From Datisca glomerata (lineage: Eukaryota; Streptophyta; Magnoliopsida; Cucurbitales; Datiscaceae), in the NCBI GenBank assembly GCA_003255025.1, contig QANY01011424.1:845135-909134 (forward strand): a stretch of 64,000 nt of DNA, in the 5' to 3' direction. Position numbers and translations under genes: made by a program. Shown piece after piece: positions 37,560-50,300 of the stretch (its first letter is position 1; every line of letters begins with the position of its first letter). Under the pieces are notes generated by a model. That model saw only the letters and a program-made list of their open reading frames with translations, did no database searches and had not been told where the DNA came from.

Positions 37560-38970
37560 GAAATGACAAGTGTGTTAAATGATTAAGTTGCAAAAATGAC
37601 TACATTATGAAAATAACTAAGTACATGAAAATGACCAAATATGTTAAAATGGTTAAGGGAATGAAAATGTGTGAAAATGAACAAGTGTATAAATAAATGA
37701 GTGGGTGAAAATTGCTAAATGTTCACGAAATTGGCTAAGTTGTAGAAATTACTAAGTGTGCGAAAATGATAAAATGTATGAAAATAAATGTGTGAAAATG
37801 ACCTAATGTAAATATAGTTAAGTCCATGAAAATGACCAACTGAGCACATGACAATTCACCATAGGGAATGTATGTGAAAATGCCTTAATACATTTGAAAA
37901 TGCTTAAGGGAATGAAAATATGAATAAGTGATAAAACAAGTACATAAAAATGGTGAAGAGTTAGAAAATTATTAAGTGAATGAAAATTGTCAAGTTGTGT
38001 GGTTAAGTTGTAAAAATGGCTAAGCGTAGAACTAAAACCGCCGGTATAGAACCAAAAACCGCCACTAAAGACACTTCTATGAAAATTGATACCTAGTGAA
38101 AATGATTAAGTACATGAAAATAGTTGAGTTCCATCAAAACAAGTATATGAAAATGGCAAAGTAGAGAAAATTCCTAAGTGCAAGAAAATATGTCACGTGC
38201 ATGTGGAAAAAAAATGACCAAGTGTATAAAAATGGCTAAGGGTATGAAAACGACCAAGTGAGTGAAAATAAATACTAAACCCACCACACTAGGGCCAAAC
38301 GCCACAATGGGGACCGAAACGCCATCACTACATGGCGAGTCACCATTCAAGACTAGCTAAGGGTATGAAATGACCAAGTGTGTTGACTAAGGGGCGTGAA
38401 AATGACTAAGTATATGAAAATAGTTAAGTGTATCAAAACCCTTGTGTGTAAAAGGCTACCTTGTGAAAATTATTATGCCTTTCATTACGTATTTAATGAA
38501 CCCCACTACGTAAAAAACAACTACATGAAAATGACAAGTATATGAAAATGTGTGAAAATGATCAAGTGTGTGAATATATAGTTTATCGACTATGATAAAG
38601 AATGCAAAAATGTCTAAGTGTATGAAATGACCAAATGTGTAAAAATGACTAAGTGTATGAAAATGACTAAGTGAATCAAAATGTTTAAGTGAGTGAATTG
38701 GCTAAGTTGCAAAAATTACTAAGTGTGTGAAAATGACACTTAGCAATTGGAGCCATTAAACTAGCGTTTGACAATAAAGAAATGACCAAGTGTGTTAAAA
38801 GATTAAGTGGTAAAAAGGGCTAAGATGTGAAAATAACTAAAGCACATGAAAATGACCAAGTATGTTAAAATGGTTAAGGGTATGAAAATGGTTAAATGTG
38901 TAAGAAAGTTGTTAAGTGTGTGAAAATGTCCAAGTGTGTGAATACAGCTAAGTGTGTATGAATATTGTTA
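37560..38970. repeat. Degenerate minisatellite A, ~19-20-bp unit
   Basis: About 1.4 kb of units such as TATGAAAATGACTAAGTG and TGTGAAAATGACCAAGTG. Spacing varies, with occasional unrelated inserts (38025-38070, 38280-38350). No open reading frame survives. Confidence 0.9.
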
Positions 38971-39033
38971 AGAGTCAAACGTCACAATGGGGACCTAAAC
39001 ACCATCACTACACGGCAAGTCGCCATTCAAGAC
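38294..39033. repeat. 60-bp direct repeat, copies 680 bp apart
   Basis: The copies are 38294-38353 and 38974-39033 (CACAATGGGGACC..AAAC, then CCATCACTACA, then CCATTCAAGAC). They mark both borders of the right part of minisatellite A and lead into the AAACGCC-rich palindrome. Confidence 0.85.
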
Positions 39034-39065
39034 GAGCGTTTTGGCCCCAAACGCCAGTCAAGGCT

Positions 39066-39385
39066 GGCAATTCGCCTACCTTGACTTGAGTTTGGGCCCC
39101 AAACGCCATGGCAAGATGCCTTTGGCTCATGTCCTGGTGACACGGGTCAAACGCCTGTGTGTTTAGCGTTTAGAGCCCAAGCGCCACCAGCTTGCCCGAA
39201 ACACCAATCATGGATGGCGAATCACCTATCATGATTGGTGTTTTGGGCTTGTTGGTCACCCCAAACGCCAGGCATACAGGCGTTTCGCCCGTGTCATTGG
39301 GACATGAGCCAAACGTCTGTTACCATGGCGTTTGGGACTCAAACGTGTCTAGCAGGCCACAAGCGGCAGTCATGGTAGGCGATTC
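39066..39385. repeat. ~320-bp imperfect palindrome rich in AAACGCC/GGCGTTT
   Basis: The left arm (about 39066-39220) and the reverse complement of the right arm (about 39222-39385) share AAACGCCATGG, TTTGGCTCATGTCC, GACACGGG and AAACGCCTGT in order. The centre is at about 39221, within CACCAATCAT..ATGATTGGTG. It is notably GC-rich against its surroundings. Confidence 0.85.
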
Positions 39386-39391
39386 AAAATC

Positions 39392-39571
39392 AATCATTCT
39401 CGGATGGGTTCACCAAAATATTTCACATACAAAATTAATCATTCTTCGAGGGGTTCACCAAAATATTTCACGTACAAAATCAATCATTCTTCGAAGGGTT
39501 CACCAAAATATTTCACGTACAAAATTAATCATTCTTCAAGGGGCTCACCAAAATATTTCACGTACAAAATC
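39392..39571 (+). repeat. Four exact-period 45-bp tandem repeats
   Basis: AATCATTCT starts at 39392, 39437, 39482 and 39527, each followed by GGGTTCACCAAAATATTTCA (one copy GGGCTCACC). The period is a multiple of three, so a 146-aa frame (39192-39632) runs through with 15-residue repeats (VHQNISRTK core). There is no codon or domain evidence that it is a gene. Confidence 0.95.
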
Positions 39572-39799
39572 AAGAATACATTCTCGAGCATTTATGAATA
39601 AGTTTGTTTGTGATTCTTCTAGTATAACCTGATCAATTTTAAAAAATCAAATTTATTGAAAGACCAAAACGGTCCTAAAACCATTATATTGATGCAAAAT
39701 CGCTGAAAAAACAACAAAACAACCAAAAAAGAAAAAAAATGCCAGGAACCACCGATATTAGGCCCAAAACCATCGGTATAGGGCTCAAAATCGTCAGTA

Positions 39800-40680
39800 T
39801 TGGTTAGAGAACCCGCAGGGATAGATTAGTAAACCCTAATACTTAATTAGTGAATCTCAGTATTTAAATGGTGAACTCGTACATTATTGGTGAACCTCGA
39901 TACATAATTGGTGAACCTCCTACGTAATTGGTGAACCCCTCCAGAATTATTAATTTGTACATATTCAGTGATCCCAGTACGTATTTAGTGAATTCCTCCA
40001 AGACTTATTAATTTGTACATATTTTATGAACCCCTAAGTAATTGATGAACCTTAGTACGTAATTGGTGAACCCTTCCAAGAATTATTCTTTTGTACATAT
40101 TTGGTTAACCCCGCTACGTAATTGATGAACTCCTCCAAGAATTATTATTTTTTACGTATTTGGTGAACACCATTACATAATTGGTGAACCCCACTACGTA
40201 ATTGGTGAACTCCAGTACGTAATTGGTGAACCCCTCCATGAATTATTTTTTTATACGTATTTGGTGAATCTCACTACGTAATTGGTGAACCCCACTATGT
40301 AATTGGTGAACCCCTCCAAGAATTATTATTTTGTATGTATTTGATAAATCCCACTACGTAATTTATGAACCCCTCCAAGAATTATTCTTTTGTACATATT
40401 TGGTGAACCCCAGTACGTAATTGGTGAACCCCACTACGTAATTGGTGAACCCCTCTAAGAATTCTTCTTTTGTACGTATTTGGTGAATCCCAATACGTAA
40501 TTGGTGAACCTCAGTATGTAATTGATGAACTCAAGTACATATTTGGTGAACCCCTCCCAGAATTATTATTTTGTGTGTATTTGATGAACCTCACTATGTA
40601 ATTGGTGAACTCCAGTACGTATTTGATAACCCCAGTATGTATTTTGTAAACCTCAATACTTATTTGATGAACCTAAAAAA
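39800..40680. repeat. Degenerate minisatellite B, ~19-bp unit with higher-order pattern
   Basis: Units like ACGTAATTGGTGAACCCC alternate with CCTCCAAGAATTATTNTTTTG and TACGTATTTGGTGAA, roughly every 60-100 bp. It covers about 0.88 kb. The GGTGAACCC / GGTTCACC element is shared with the 45-bp repeats next to it. Confidence 0.9.
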
Positions 40681-40689
40681 ATTCAAAGA

Positions 40690-42089
40690 AAATTAAAACC
40701 TGCTACACGCTGGATTTTATATGACTTAGATTACTCCAAATACAATCTAAGAATCATAATAGTCTAACATCCATACCATGAAAATTCATGGCATGATAAA
40801 ACTTCCCTCTCTTAATTGGTAATATCCGTTGTTGAATCATATAGATTCTGTAAACTAAAACCAGTTATAATTGTTGATATATTCGGTACATAGAGCAATA
40901 CGGTATAAGTTTTTAAAAGCTACATATAATTTAACGAACAATATTCAAGAGTTACACGCCTTGAAAGTCATAAAATTCACTTTATGTTAATCTGTATGTC
41001 ACCTAACATTATTAATTGCTTCGATGCTCAAGAATTTTCAAAGATAAAAAAATGGAGACTAAACAATCAAAGAAATTCAGCTGACAAGACTGTTAAAAAG
41101 ATACAGTTGGGAAGAAGAAAAATCATAGACATTCATTTTATATAGGTAGTTGCCAAGTTTTGGGAGAATCAAGAACTCTGCTCTGAATCTGGGTTTAAGC
41201 TTATGGAAGTCTGTAGGAGCTTGGTTTTGGCTGGTTGCTCTTTCCGTTATAATTGTTCTACATCCTCTTGATTTGGAGAGTCTCCGCTGTTAGGAAGCTC
41301 AGGCTTCTTTATAAAAGGTTTCAATTATAAATATGTAACCTTGGCATCAGATTTAACTTATGGACGAAATGAGAAGTTTGAAACCTCCATCTCCATTAAG
41401 GACTTTAAGGTTACTTGCCCATGAAACCTTCAAGGTTAATGCTCATGAAATCTCCCACTAAGGGTATTCAAATTTTTCAACATCCACCAATTGTTCTTGA
41501 TCTGGGTTTTGCAGATCTTTCTTAATATATTTCTAAAAGCAATTTTGGAACCGCACTAACTACAACTACTTGCAATATTTGAGTAATATAAAGTTTCCTA
41601 ATTATTGAACATAGTGAAGAGATTTACAGATAGAGAGATAGAAAGAGAGGTGATGAGCATGAAGAAAGATTAGAATGAGTTATGAATCTCATTACCTCTG
41701 TAAGCTAAAGATCATTTTTATTACATAAATAAGATAGAAAGATTCAGAAAACTAGTATCTCCTTGACAGAACGCTCTTAGCTAACACTAACTGATTTGAA
41801 TAAACATTAATTTGTTATCTCAAACGTTGGCATGAAGTTTGATCCATTAATCATATACACAACCGAAGCACAAAATTTAATTAAACACATCATTAGTTTT
41901 GATTCACATATGATACCAATTGTCAATGTATCCATCCAAACAAAACAAGGGACAAAAAAAATAAATATATATAGACCCTTTGATTTCTCCTATCCAAAAA
42001 TCTAAAACTAAACAGAAGAAACAAAAAAAAAACTATATATACAAATAAAAGAAAATTACATTTAGAATAATTAAGTAGTCATAAATTTT
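40690..42089. other. Spacer and 3' flank of the HAT14-like gene
   Basis: No gene seen. 41940-42089 is AT-rich and would contain the 3' UTR of the - strand gene. The rest has no recognised feature. Confidence 0.5.
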
Positions 42090-42473
42090 TCATGAGGCAG
42101 TTTGGTGGAGGTGGGATTGGGAATTATGAGAAAAAGGGAACATCCCAGGTTTAGCAAGGCACAAAGTTGTCGAGTTGACTGTGGTGGCGGCGGGTTTGGT
42201 GGTGGTGGTGGCAGGAGAGGCGGTGGAAGTGGTGGTGGAAGTAGTAGCGACGCGCTCACAAGAGGGACACATGGTGAGAGTGGTGGCAGGAAGGTGCATG
42301 TAGAAAGGGTGTGTTGATTTTAAAGCTCTTAGCTCTTGCAGTTCCTTTTGTAACCTTCTGTTCTCTTCTGTCAATGTCTCACAACATCTCTTTAAATACT
42401 CACAATCTACCTCTGTCTGCTTCAATTTTGTCCTGCATTATTTTTCCACATTTTATTAATATAATTATAACTT

Positions 42474-42517
<44 letters not shown>

Positions 42518-44004
42518 NTGAGCAACTTTTCCATTCAAACCGTAAAAATAATCAATTTTTTTGCAAAAATGACAAAATAATTAAAGTCAATATTTATTTA
42601 CAAAAATTACACAGATACTGATCATTTTTGTAAAAAAAAATATTTTCCAAGTCATTTTTACGATTTCAGCTGAAAAATTGACGGTTCAACCTCTAATGTG
42701 ATAAATAATAGTAATATTATTATTGGATTTTATTTATTATTTACCTGGCTCTTCTATTTTGAAACCATACTTCTACTTGACGGGGACGGAGATTCAACTG
42801 CTTTGCCAGGGCCTGCTTTTGCTTCTGCAAGTTCAATACTAATAATTAATGCCCAAATATATAAATTAATTAAATTTTAAAATACGATGTTATTTTTAAT
42901 TAAACTGATTATTTTATCTGCTTTATTTTTTATCTATTAATTTTAACCATCATTATCAAATTAACGCTACAACAGACTTACGGGATTAAGAGTGCTGTGC
43001 TCTTTAAAGCTTTCTTCAAGATAAGCAGACTGTTCTTTAGAGAGTCTAAGCTTTTTCCGAGTTGACCCGTTCTCTTCGTCATCACTCGCCCTAGAACTCG
43101 TTCTTTCAGTTTCAGCCTCAAAATCTCTCTTGCTTCTCCCTCCTCCATTTCCAGCACAAAAGTCCATCTGAAACGATGAAACTGTGCTGTTGGGTGATGA
43201 CAGAGCGGCCCTATCCTCTCCGTCATCCGCCGCAGCTGCCACCGAGGGTAAACGATTCACGTCTAGAACTCTTCCTGGTCCGTCGGCTGAGACTCGCTCA
43301 GACATCACTGTCACATGTTCAAATTCCATACGTTAGGCTCACGAACGAAATAAAGTAAAACCTTTTAGTACAAATAAATACAAAACAAAAAAAACCATAA
43401 TATTATTTTACAAAATATATAAAAATTTTATAGATGATCTAAAAGTTAAATTGAATAAGTAAGAAAAGAAATTAAAGGATAATTATTTCTAAAGACGCAT
43501 ATTTGTTAAAATAAATACACGAACAATAAATGCAGAGGAAAACGTCGAATAATTATAATTTATCTTTTCCCATAAAGAAAATAATACACCAGTTTAAATC
43601 AGCTACAACTGTGATTTTTCAGTCAGCCAATTGAAAAAATATTAGATTTTCTGAGCAGCCAAACACGAAACATGAAGAGATAAAAGAAGATATAAAACGA
43701 GGCCAACGGCGGGCTTACAGTTATCAGAAAGCCAGGGAAACCGAAACTGCAAAGAAGACTGAGTACGATGAACTGGAGCGAAAGGCAGAAGATCAAGCTG
43801 AACCGGTGGATCTGAAGTTAAACCGGTCCTTTTCGTAACTTCAACATCACATCCATGATGGGAATCTGATTTTTCTTCAACTCCGTTACTAAAACCGCTA
43901 TCTAAACCCATGAAAAACCCAAAATCGTTAGCTAATTTGGGGGTTTTAGAGAGAAATGCAAATGGCTTTGGAGCAGCATCTCCTAAGCTTAGAGCTAACT
44001 CCAT
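42090..44004 (-). CDS. HAT14: Class II HD-Zip transcription factor, HAT14-like
   Basis: Four exons on the - strand: 44004-43719, 43307-42982, 42824-42745 and 42432-42090. All junctions are GT-AG and phases agree; the product is 344 aa. Residues 3-7 form an LxLxL EAR repression motif (MELALSLGD). The homeodomain spans about 176-235 ([18 protein letters not shown], then [26 protein letters not shown]), split by two introns. The leucine zipper follows with Leu at 244, 251, 258 and 265. CPSCE at 286-290 is the class II redox motif. The N-terminal stretch about 24-95 (LDLLPF, then FPWLSDN) resembles HAT14 proteins. The C-terminus is Thr/Ser-rich. HD-Zip II factors bind CAATNATTG in the nucleus, repress transcription and act in shade and auxin responses and leaf polarity. 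Exon 1 to exon 2 joins through a split Leu codon. The HAT14 call rests on the N-terminus and the neighbouring TBR. Confidence 0.92.
42479..42517. repeat. (AT)n microsatellite in HAT14 intron 3
   Basis: About 39 bp of AT repeats, ending at an unresolved N (42518), which suggests a sequencing or assembly problem with its length. Confidence 0.95.
42519..42700. mobile_element. MITE-like sequence in HAT14 intron 3
   Basis: The left side (AAACCGTAAAAATAATCA, then TTTTTTTGCAAAAATGA) is an imperfect reverse complement of the right side (ACAAAAATGATC and AAATCGTAAAAATGA on the other strand). The size is about 180 bp, next to the AT run. No target-site duplication was established. Confidence 0.4.
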
Positions 44005-44300
44005 ACTAAAGCTTCAAAGAAGGGGAGAGCTTTTTAGGGAAAAATGGGGTTTTTTTTGGAAGGGGAAGATGGGAGTCTTTGCTTCAAAAGAAAAACACAC
44101 ATTTCAACCCTTTTTAAATGCAAAAGGGCACAAAACACAAACACAAGCCTTCTTCCTTTTTCATTATTTCTTTTTTGCCCTGTTGGAGTAAAATTGACCG
44201 ACAAAATCCAAGATTGACAACCGCACGTGATTTATTTAATTGCTCAACGGTTCTCACACCAATATAGAGAGAGAAATGAGAGAGATTATTTTTTTACTTA
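44005..44300 (-). promoter_or_regulatory. Promoter and 5' UTR region of the HAT14-like gene
   Basis: A G-box CACGTG lies at 44224-44229. A CT-rich stretch on the gene strand (about 44258-44285) contains CTATATTGG, a weak TATA candidate. The transcription start is unknown. Confidence 0.4.
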
Positions 44301-47300
44301 AAATTATATTATAAATTTTAAATAAAAAATAGAATATAATTTGAGTATACATGTTTAATCAACTGTGCCGATTCAACTTATCTAATCGAAGATATTTACG
44401 GTGTATGTAGTACCATATTAGGGCATTTTAAATAAACACATAGATAGAATAAAGAATATATGATCATTTTATCAAATCACACTACTATCGTCGAATATCA
44501 CGATAGAGTAATTACATAACGATCATCATTTAAATAAATTTATTATAACTAAGTGATATAATAATAATTTATGAGTTTATATTTTATCAGTTACTAAAAT
44601 TATTTGTAATTTAGAAATTAATTAAAAAAATGTACTTGATTATGAGTTTATATATATAATATATGTAGCTTTAAATTAGAGTTGATAGAAATAATACATA
44701 TAAAAATAAAGATAATTAGTAAAAAAATCACGATAATATTATTAGATATTACGTGCATTTTATTAATTATTAAAAAAATCACGTATATTATCAAATCACA
44801 TACATTTATCAAATCGTGTACATTTTATTAATTACTTAAAAGGTATTTATCATTTATAAATTAATTAAATAAAAATTATTAATTACACTATCACTAAGTG
44901 TATTAAAATCCGATAAAACTAAATTTACTCTATGGTACTGTTGGCTGACATAATAGGTTTAAGCAAATACAAGTGGGTATAAAATAAGAAAGGACAAAAG
45001 CTGAATTTTTTTGACTTTATTGATTAAAAAAGGAGCGAGAGAATAGGAAAATGTCGTCTGTAAGATATTTTTATGATTGGGTACAAAGGAGGAGAATGTT
45101 TTTATTCAAAGCAAATGGTTAAACCACTTTCCACGTTGAATCATTAACTGATTAACTATTTTAATGAACAATAAATCTTAATTAATCATTTGGATTGTTA
45201 AGGCTCGCTCCTTAATAGAGTTACATATTAGAAAAAATAGATGTATTCTCACCAAACACTAGGGCCACCAGATGATGAACATATTGATATCTATGAACAT
45301 AATGATTAAATCATCTAAGAGCAGAGAATGGTGAATCATAGTCATGATCATGTGATGCCATTGGAGAAAATGATTAATGTAGTCTCACCAAACACATTAG
45401 CTATTAAAATTAATCATGATGGATTAGAGACTAATCACGACTCCCACATCTTGATTGTACATACCACATGTGTATAAAAAGAAGTTCATATGTATGTGTA
45501 CAAGTAATTTAATATATTTACTAATATAACAGGATGATTTTTTTATCTATATAATTTTATCATGTGATCAGATTCAAGAGACTTCTTCATGACCATATAC
45601 GACAACTAAGTATGATATATCTCGAGTATGATAATATTGTCGGTTTACTCTGATCTAAATTATTTGCTCATTTTTTCTATTCTTTTAAAGAGCCATTGTG
45701 ATATGTAACATCATAAAAGAGAAAGAACATCTTATATCCATAATCAAAAAAATTAAAAGTACCATTAATGCGCCCTTCAAATTTACAGTATCTAATTTTT
45801 GTAACTCATAAGTTTTACTTTTATCATTTATAACCTGAAATTATATTTCTCAAATAGAACTAACATTCATCTAAATCGGCTATAGATGCTTATATAGCCA
45901 AACTACTTTGTTTTGACATTCTGAAATAACTTATAGGATGAGTTTGTTTGCGTTAAAGGAAGCTTCAATGATGATCTCGATCGTAAATATTTTTGGGAAT
46001 TGATCTCTGCCGCCAATTACTATCATTTTTAAGGTGTGGTTCCTAGAAATGGGGCTAAGGTGATGCTGGTCAATATGTGGCATCAATCTGTTCATGTTAA
46101 ATGTAGATTACTACGACCCAAATCTCATGATCGTGTACAAAAAGTTCACAAGGGCAAGAGTATTAGTGCTCAAAATATATGTCATCGGACATAAAATAAT
46201 TGTTATCTTGACATCTACATACCAATCCCCAAATGAGGATGGTCATCAATGAAAGACCCATGGAGCAGAAAATGTGGTTAAATTCTACAATGAATCTAAA
46301 AGTTTCAGACGAAAGATTCATCTTGGTTCAAAAATATAAATTTTGGATTAAAATGATAGAGTGTGAACTTGAAGGTGTATTTTTATAATTTTTCCATTAA
46401 TATATTTGCTAGCTTTGAAGTAATGAAGTAGTCATTAAATGTTGAAATTGGATAATGAAAATAGTAGAAAAATAATCAAGATTCAATGTATCAAAGGCAT
46501 TAAACATAGATATTTTCCTCATTTTTTGAGCAGTAAACAGTAAAAAGGTAATTAACAATATTTTTCTCTTTGGCTCCTTCATAAATAATAATCTACAGGC
46601 TTTAATCTACCAGGTGACATAAGTTGAAATGAAATGACCCTGATGGCTCTGACTAAATACAAAACAACAGCATGGTTTCGTTATTACCTGCAAATTACAC
46701 GTGTCATCTCACTATAGGGTTCTTAAAATCACAATTTTTTTAAAAACTGTTTTTGAATTGTTTTTTGAAAAACGTTTTTGGAATTAGGACTAAAGCCTGA
46801 TGTGTGAACAGAACAAAAAAGAAAAAAAAACATTGGGAAGGATAAGTCAGATTAGCACGAGATTTGACCCAATAATCTTTGCTCTTACTTAAAGGCAGAG
46901 ATAGCAAACATCTTTTACTATTCCAAAGAAAGTAGTTTTCATCTTTGTTATTATAATAGTATATAGTTATATTATCTTTTTATAGTTTGTTTACTATCAA
47001 TTAAATCTACACAAAAGTAGTGTATAACTAATATTCAATTTGATTAATAAAGTTGGTTAAAATAGAGTGATAGATGTGTTCAATAGTTTTTGAAATTAAA
47101 GTCATTTTAAATTATTATTGCATAATACGAAAGTAAGAGTTACAACACAATCAAAGGTTTTTTCAACAATAACTCTCTTTACCTATCAATCAACAAGAAA
47201 AAAATAAAGAAATTACATCTTTGATCCTGCTAATATTACAAATAGTATCACCAACTGATTTTAATTTTTCATTAGCCCATCAAATAAACTAGCTAGTAGT

Positions 47301-50300
47301 TTGACACAACATAGACTTTATTTTCTCACTTATATTGATGACTAGTTACACGTATTCCAAAACAAATTATCGTAATTCTCTTTAAAGCAAACATCAAATG
47401 GTCTTCAATTATGATTATCTGGTAAGTTAATTTGTGGATTGATAACTCTTCTACAAAACTAATAACATTAATAGACAAAAAAATTATCCAAGTTCTTTAT
47501 GCTAATAACATTACTTTGATAGAATCAACATCAATTCTCATATTTTATAAAAAAATTGAACTCTTGAAATCTTGAGATCTTGATATGTATCAATAGCTTG
47601 TATGATTTCTAAAAATATAAAGTAAATATCAACACATGAAGAAAGCTGTAAGGCTTTATGAAAAAAGAGAACATCAAACTATTATACTTTTCTCCTTACT
47701 TTGTTGTTGACTTTTTGTACTGCTATACAATGTAACCGGAGAAATTTTTTGTCAACTAACACTAATCAAACATGTCAGGGAACATAAATTTCGAAACGAC
47801 TAGCGCTAATCAAATGTTAAATGACGTGAACTTAAAAATAACTAGCACTAATCAAATGTTAGAAGACGTGAGAATGAATCATTCTTGAAAATGTATCAGT
47901 ACTTAGTACAATCTAAAGTTAAAAGATGGAAATATATTAAATTTTATAGTATTCGTTAAAAAAACCGCTTCAAATTTTTGTTTGTTAATTTTACACGATT
48001 ATAAAAACAAATTCGCAATGGCGTTTTGCAACTGCAACAATTTTGTTATCTAAATTAGTACTTTGTACTTTATTTTTTCGCAAATAGGACATTTTTTGCA
48101 CAAAATAAGAAATAAGATTTTTGCACCAAATATTGTATTTTAGTTTTTATATGTTGTATACATTTACAATTATTTTCTCCCTCAAACCCGTTACACATTT
48201 CCAATGAATATATTATTTACTTAGATTGAAGGAAAACGCCAGGTACATTTTGTTTTTTGTTAAGTCCAGTAAGTAATTGATAAATTCTTAATCTTCAGTT
48301 TGCAATTGCTAATTAAATTTTTTGAATGGTTGTATTAAATGATTGTGATTGGGAAAACTAATGTTTTTTGTGTGATTTTTAAATATATTTTATACACTTA
48401 AAATACTTCAAAACTAATAGATTTTTAATTGGAAAAATTTTTATGGACAAAAAAGAATTTTGCTTATAATTTTAATTAAAAAGTGTAATTACAAAACATA
48501 TTTTTTTTAATTTTATTCTTCATTCATTCTTACACAAATAATATAGGAGGGGGTCGCGTGGGTGTAGTAGCTTTTCACAAAAATAAAAGCGTAAGTAAAA
48601 TATTTTAAAAAAATACACATCTAGAGGGATGTGACCAGGTCAGATATGTCATGCTTTTGGGATCATTGCAATTATTGAACTCATGCAGGCTTTAATGATA
48701 AGTTAAAGAGAAAAAGAAAGCCCAAGAATATGTGTGAAATTATTAAGGCGGGACCCTTTATACCCATGGAATAAGTAGCTCATCAATAGTAAATATAAAT
48801 AGATTAATAATTTTGACATCCTTCAATATTTTCTCAATTTTCTTAATTATCTTTTATTAAAAATTATATATAATAATTTAAATCCTTGAATCTTTATACA
48901 AATTTGTCTAAATTATTTTTAACATTTTTTACATTATATATATAATGCACGTAGAACCAATTTGGTAATGGTATAGCTTATAAAAAAATCAATGTTAATT
49001 GCGGTTTGGAAAAATAGCATAACCATAAAAGCATTTAGTTGTTTGATAAATGTGCTCAATTTGTCCATCAAGTTTGCCTTTAGTTTAAATTTAACCATCA
49101 TGTTTTAAAAATTCTCCATTTATCTTTAATTTTTTGGATTGTTATTATATTGAATTGAGAAAAAGAAATTTTACAATACCTTAATTTCAGCTAAATTTAT
49201 AAGTTGGTGAGAGCGAAGAGAAAAATTAGGTGGTAAGAGAGAGAAAGTTTATTGGGTGTATAATTTTTATAGCGTGTCACATAACGTCAAATTAAGATGT
49301 CATATCAGTAAAACGTTAAAACTCATAAATGAAAGTTGACAAAATGATGAAGTTGAAATTAAGTTAAAAGAGGAAATAGAGAACTTTTACAACGTGATTG
49401 CTAAACTTGAAACTAGATATAAACTATAATGGTCAAATTAATAATTTTTATTTTTATTTTTAATTACATATTATGTTATCTTTTGTTAGATTTTATTAAA
49501 AAAAATTTAATATACTCAATTGTATAACTTAAATTTATTAAGATAAAATTACTTACAATATATGAAATGAAAATATTACACAGAAATTAACATAAAAATA
49601 AATTCAAATGTAATTTTATCAGTTAAAATCTATTATTAATTATATATATTTGAATAGAATCTAACAAGTTTTTTGAATTTCTAGAGGCACTTAATATCTA
49701 TACTCTTTCTTTTGGCACAATCTAACAGCTTTATTTAGTACTATATATTTTCATCTTTTAAGATAATAATTTAATAAAAAAAAGTATTGTATAATTTATG
49801 AGGTGAAACACATTTGAGGAACTAGTTGAAATAAAACATCTCATTTTTAGTTCTTATACGACTCCACCTTCCTAGCTAATCTCACCTTCCCCTTGATCAA
49901 AGTTTTGACAATAAATCAATCATATGGTCTAACACCTTTGTGGCTTTAGTTTGGACTTCTAATTGTGTGTGCGCCACGTGGAAATTATTAAAATTATACA
50001 TGTAGTTGTTATTTATATATACCAACACATCATCCAACTCATGATTTAGGGCACATTTCTTGACTAAGTTATGGTGATATCTTTGTCTGGGGCACATTTA
50101 TTGACTAAGCTGTATATACTTGTATTATCCGTCGATATAAATAATTTAAAGGGTCTAGCAAGTAATGAGTCCTTTATACTCAATCTTACGTGCTTATTTT
50201 ATAAATATATCATATTTTAACAGTTTTTTCTTTAAAAATTCACATGACATTATTCTATAATAGTTATATCACAATTTACACATAAATTAACACTTGACTT

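Noticed and set aside
39392..40680. CRISPR-like array
   Set aside because: Repeats are directly adjacent, with no unique equal-length spacers and no cas genes, in a plant nuclear context; these are minisatellites.
42102..42317. Gly-rich + strand frame opposite HAT14 exon 4
   Set aside because: Antisense shadow of the Thr/Ser/Pro-rich C-terminus of the real gene.
43910..44191. 93-aa + strand frame over the HAT14 start
   Set aside because: Antisense to exon 1 and the leader of HAT14, without domain support.
45930..46380. Possible decayed coding sequence in the long spacer
   Set aside because: Slightly higher GC, but no frame gives a recognisable motif on either strand.
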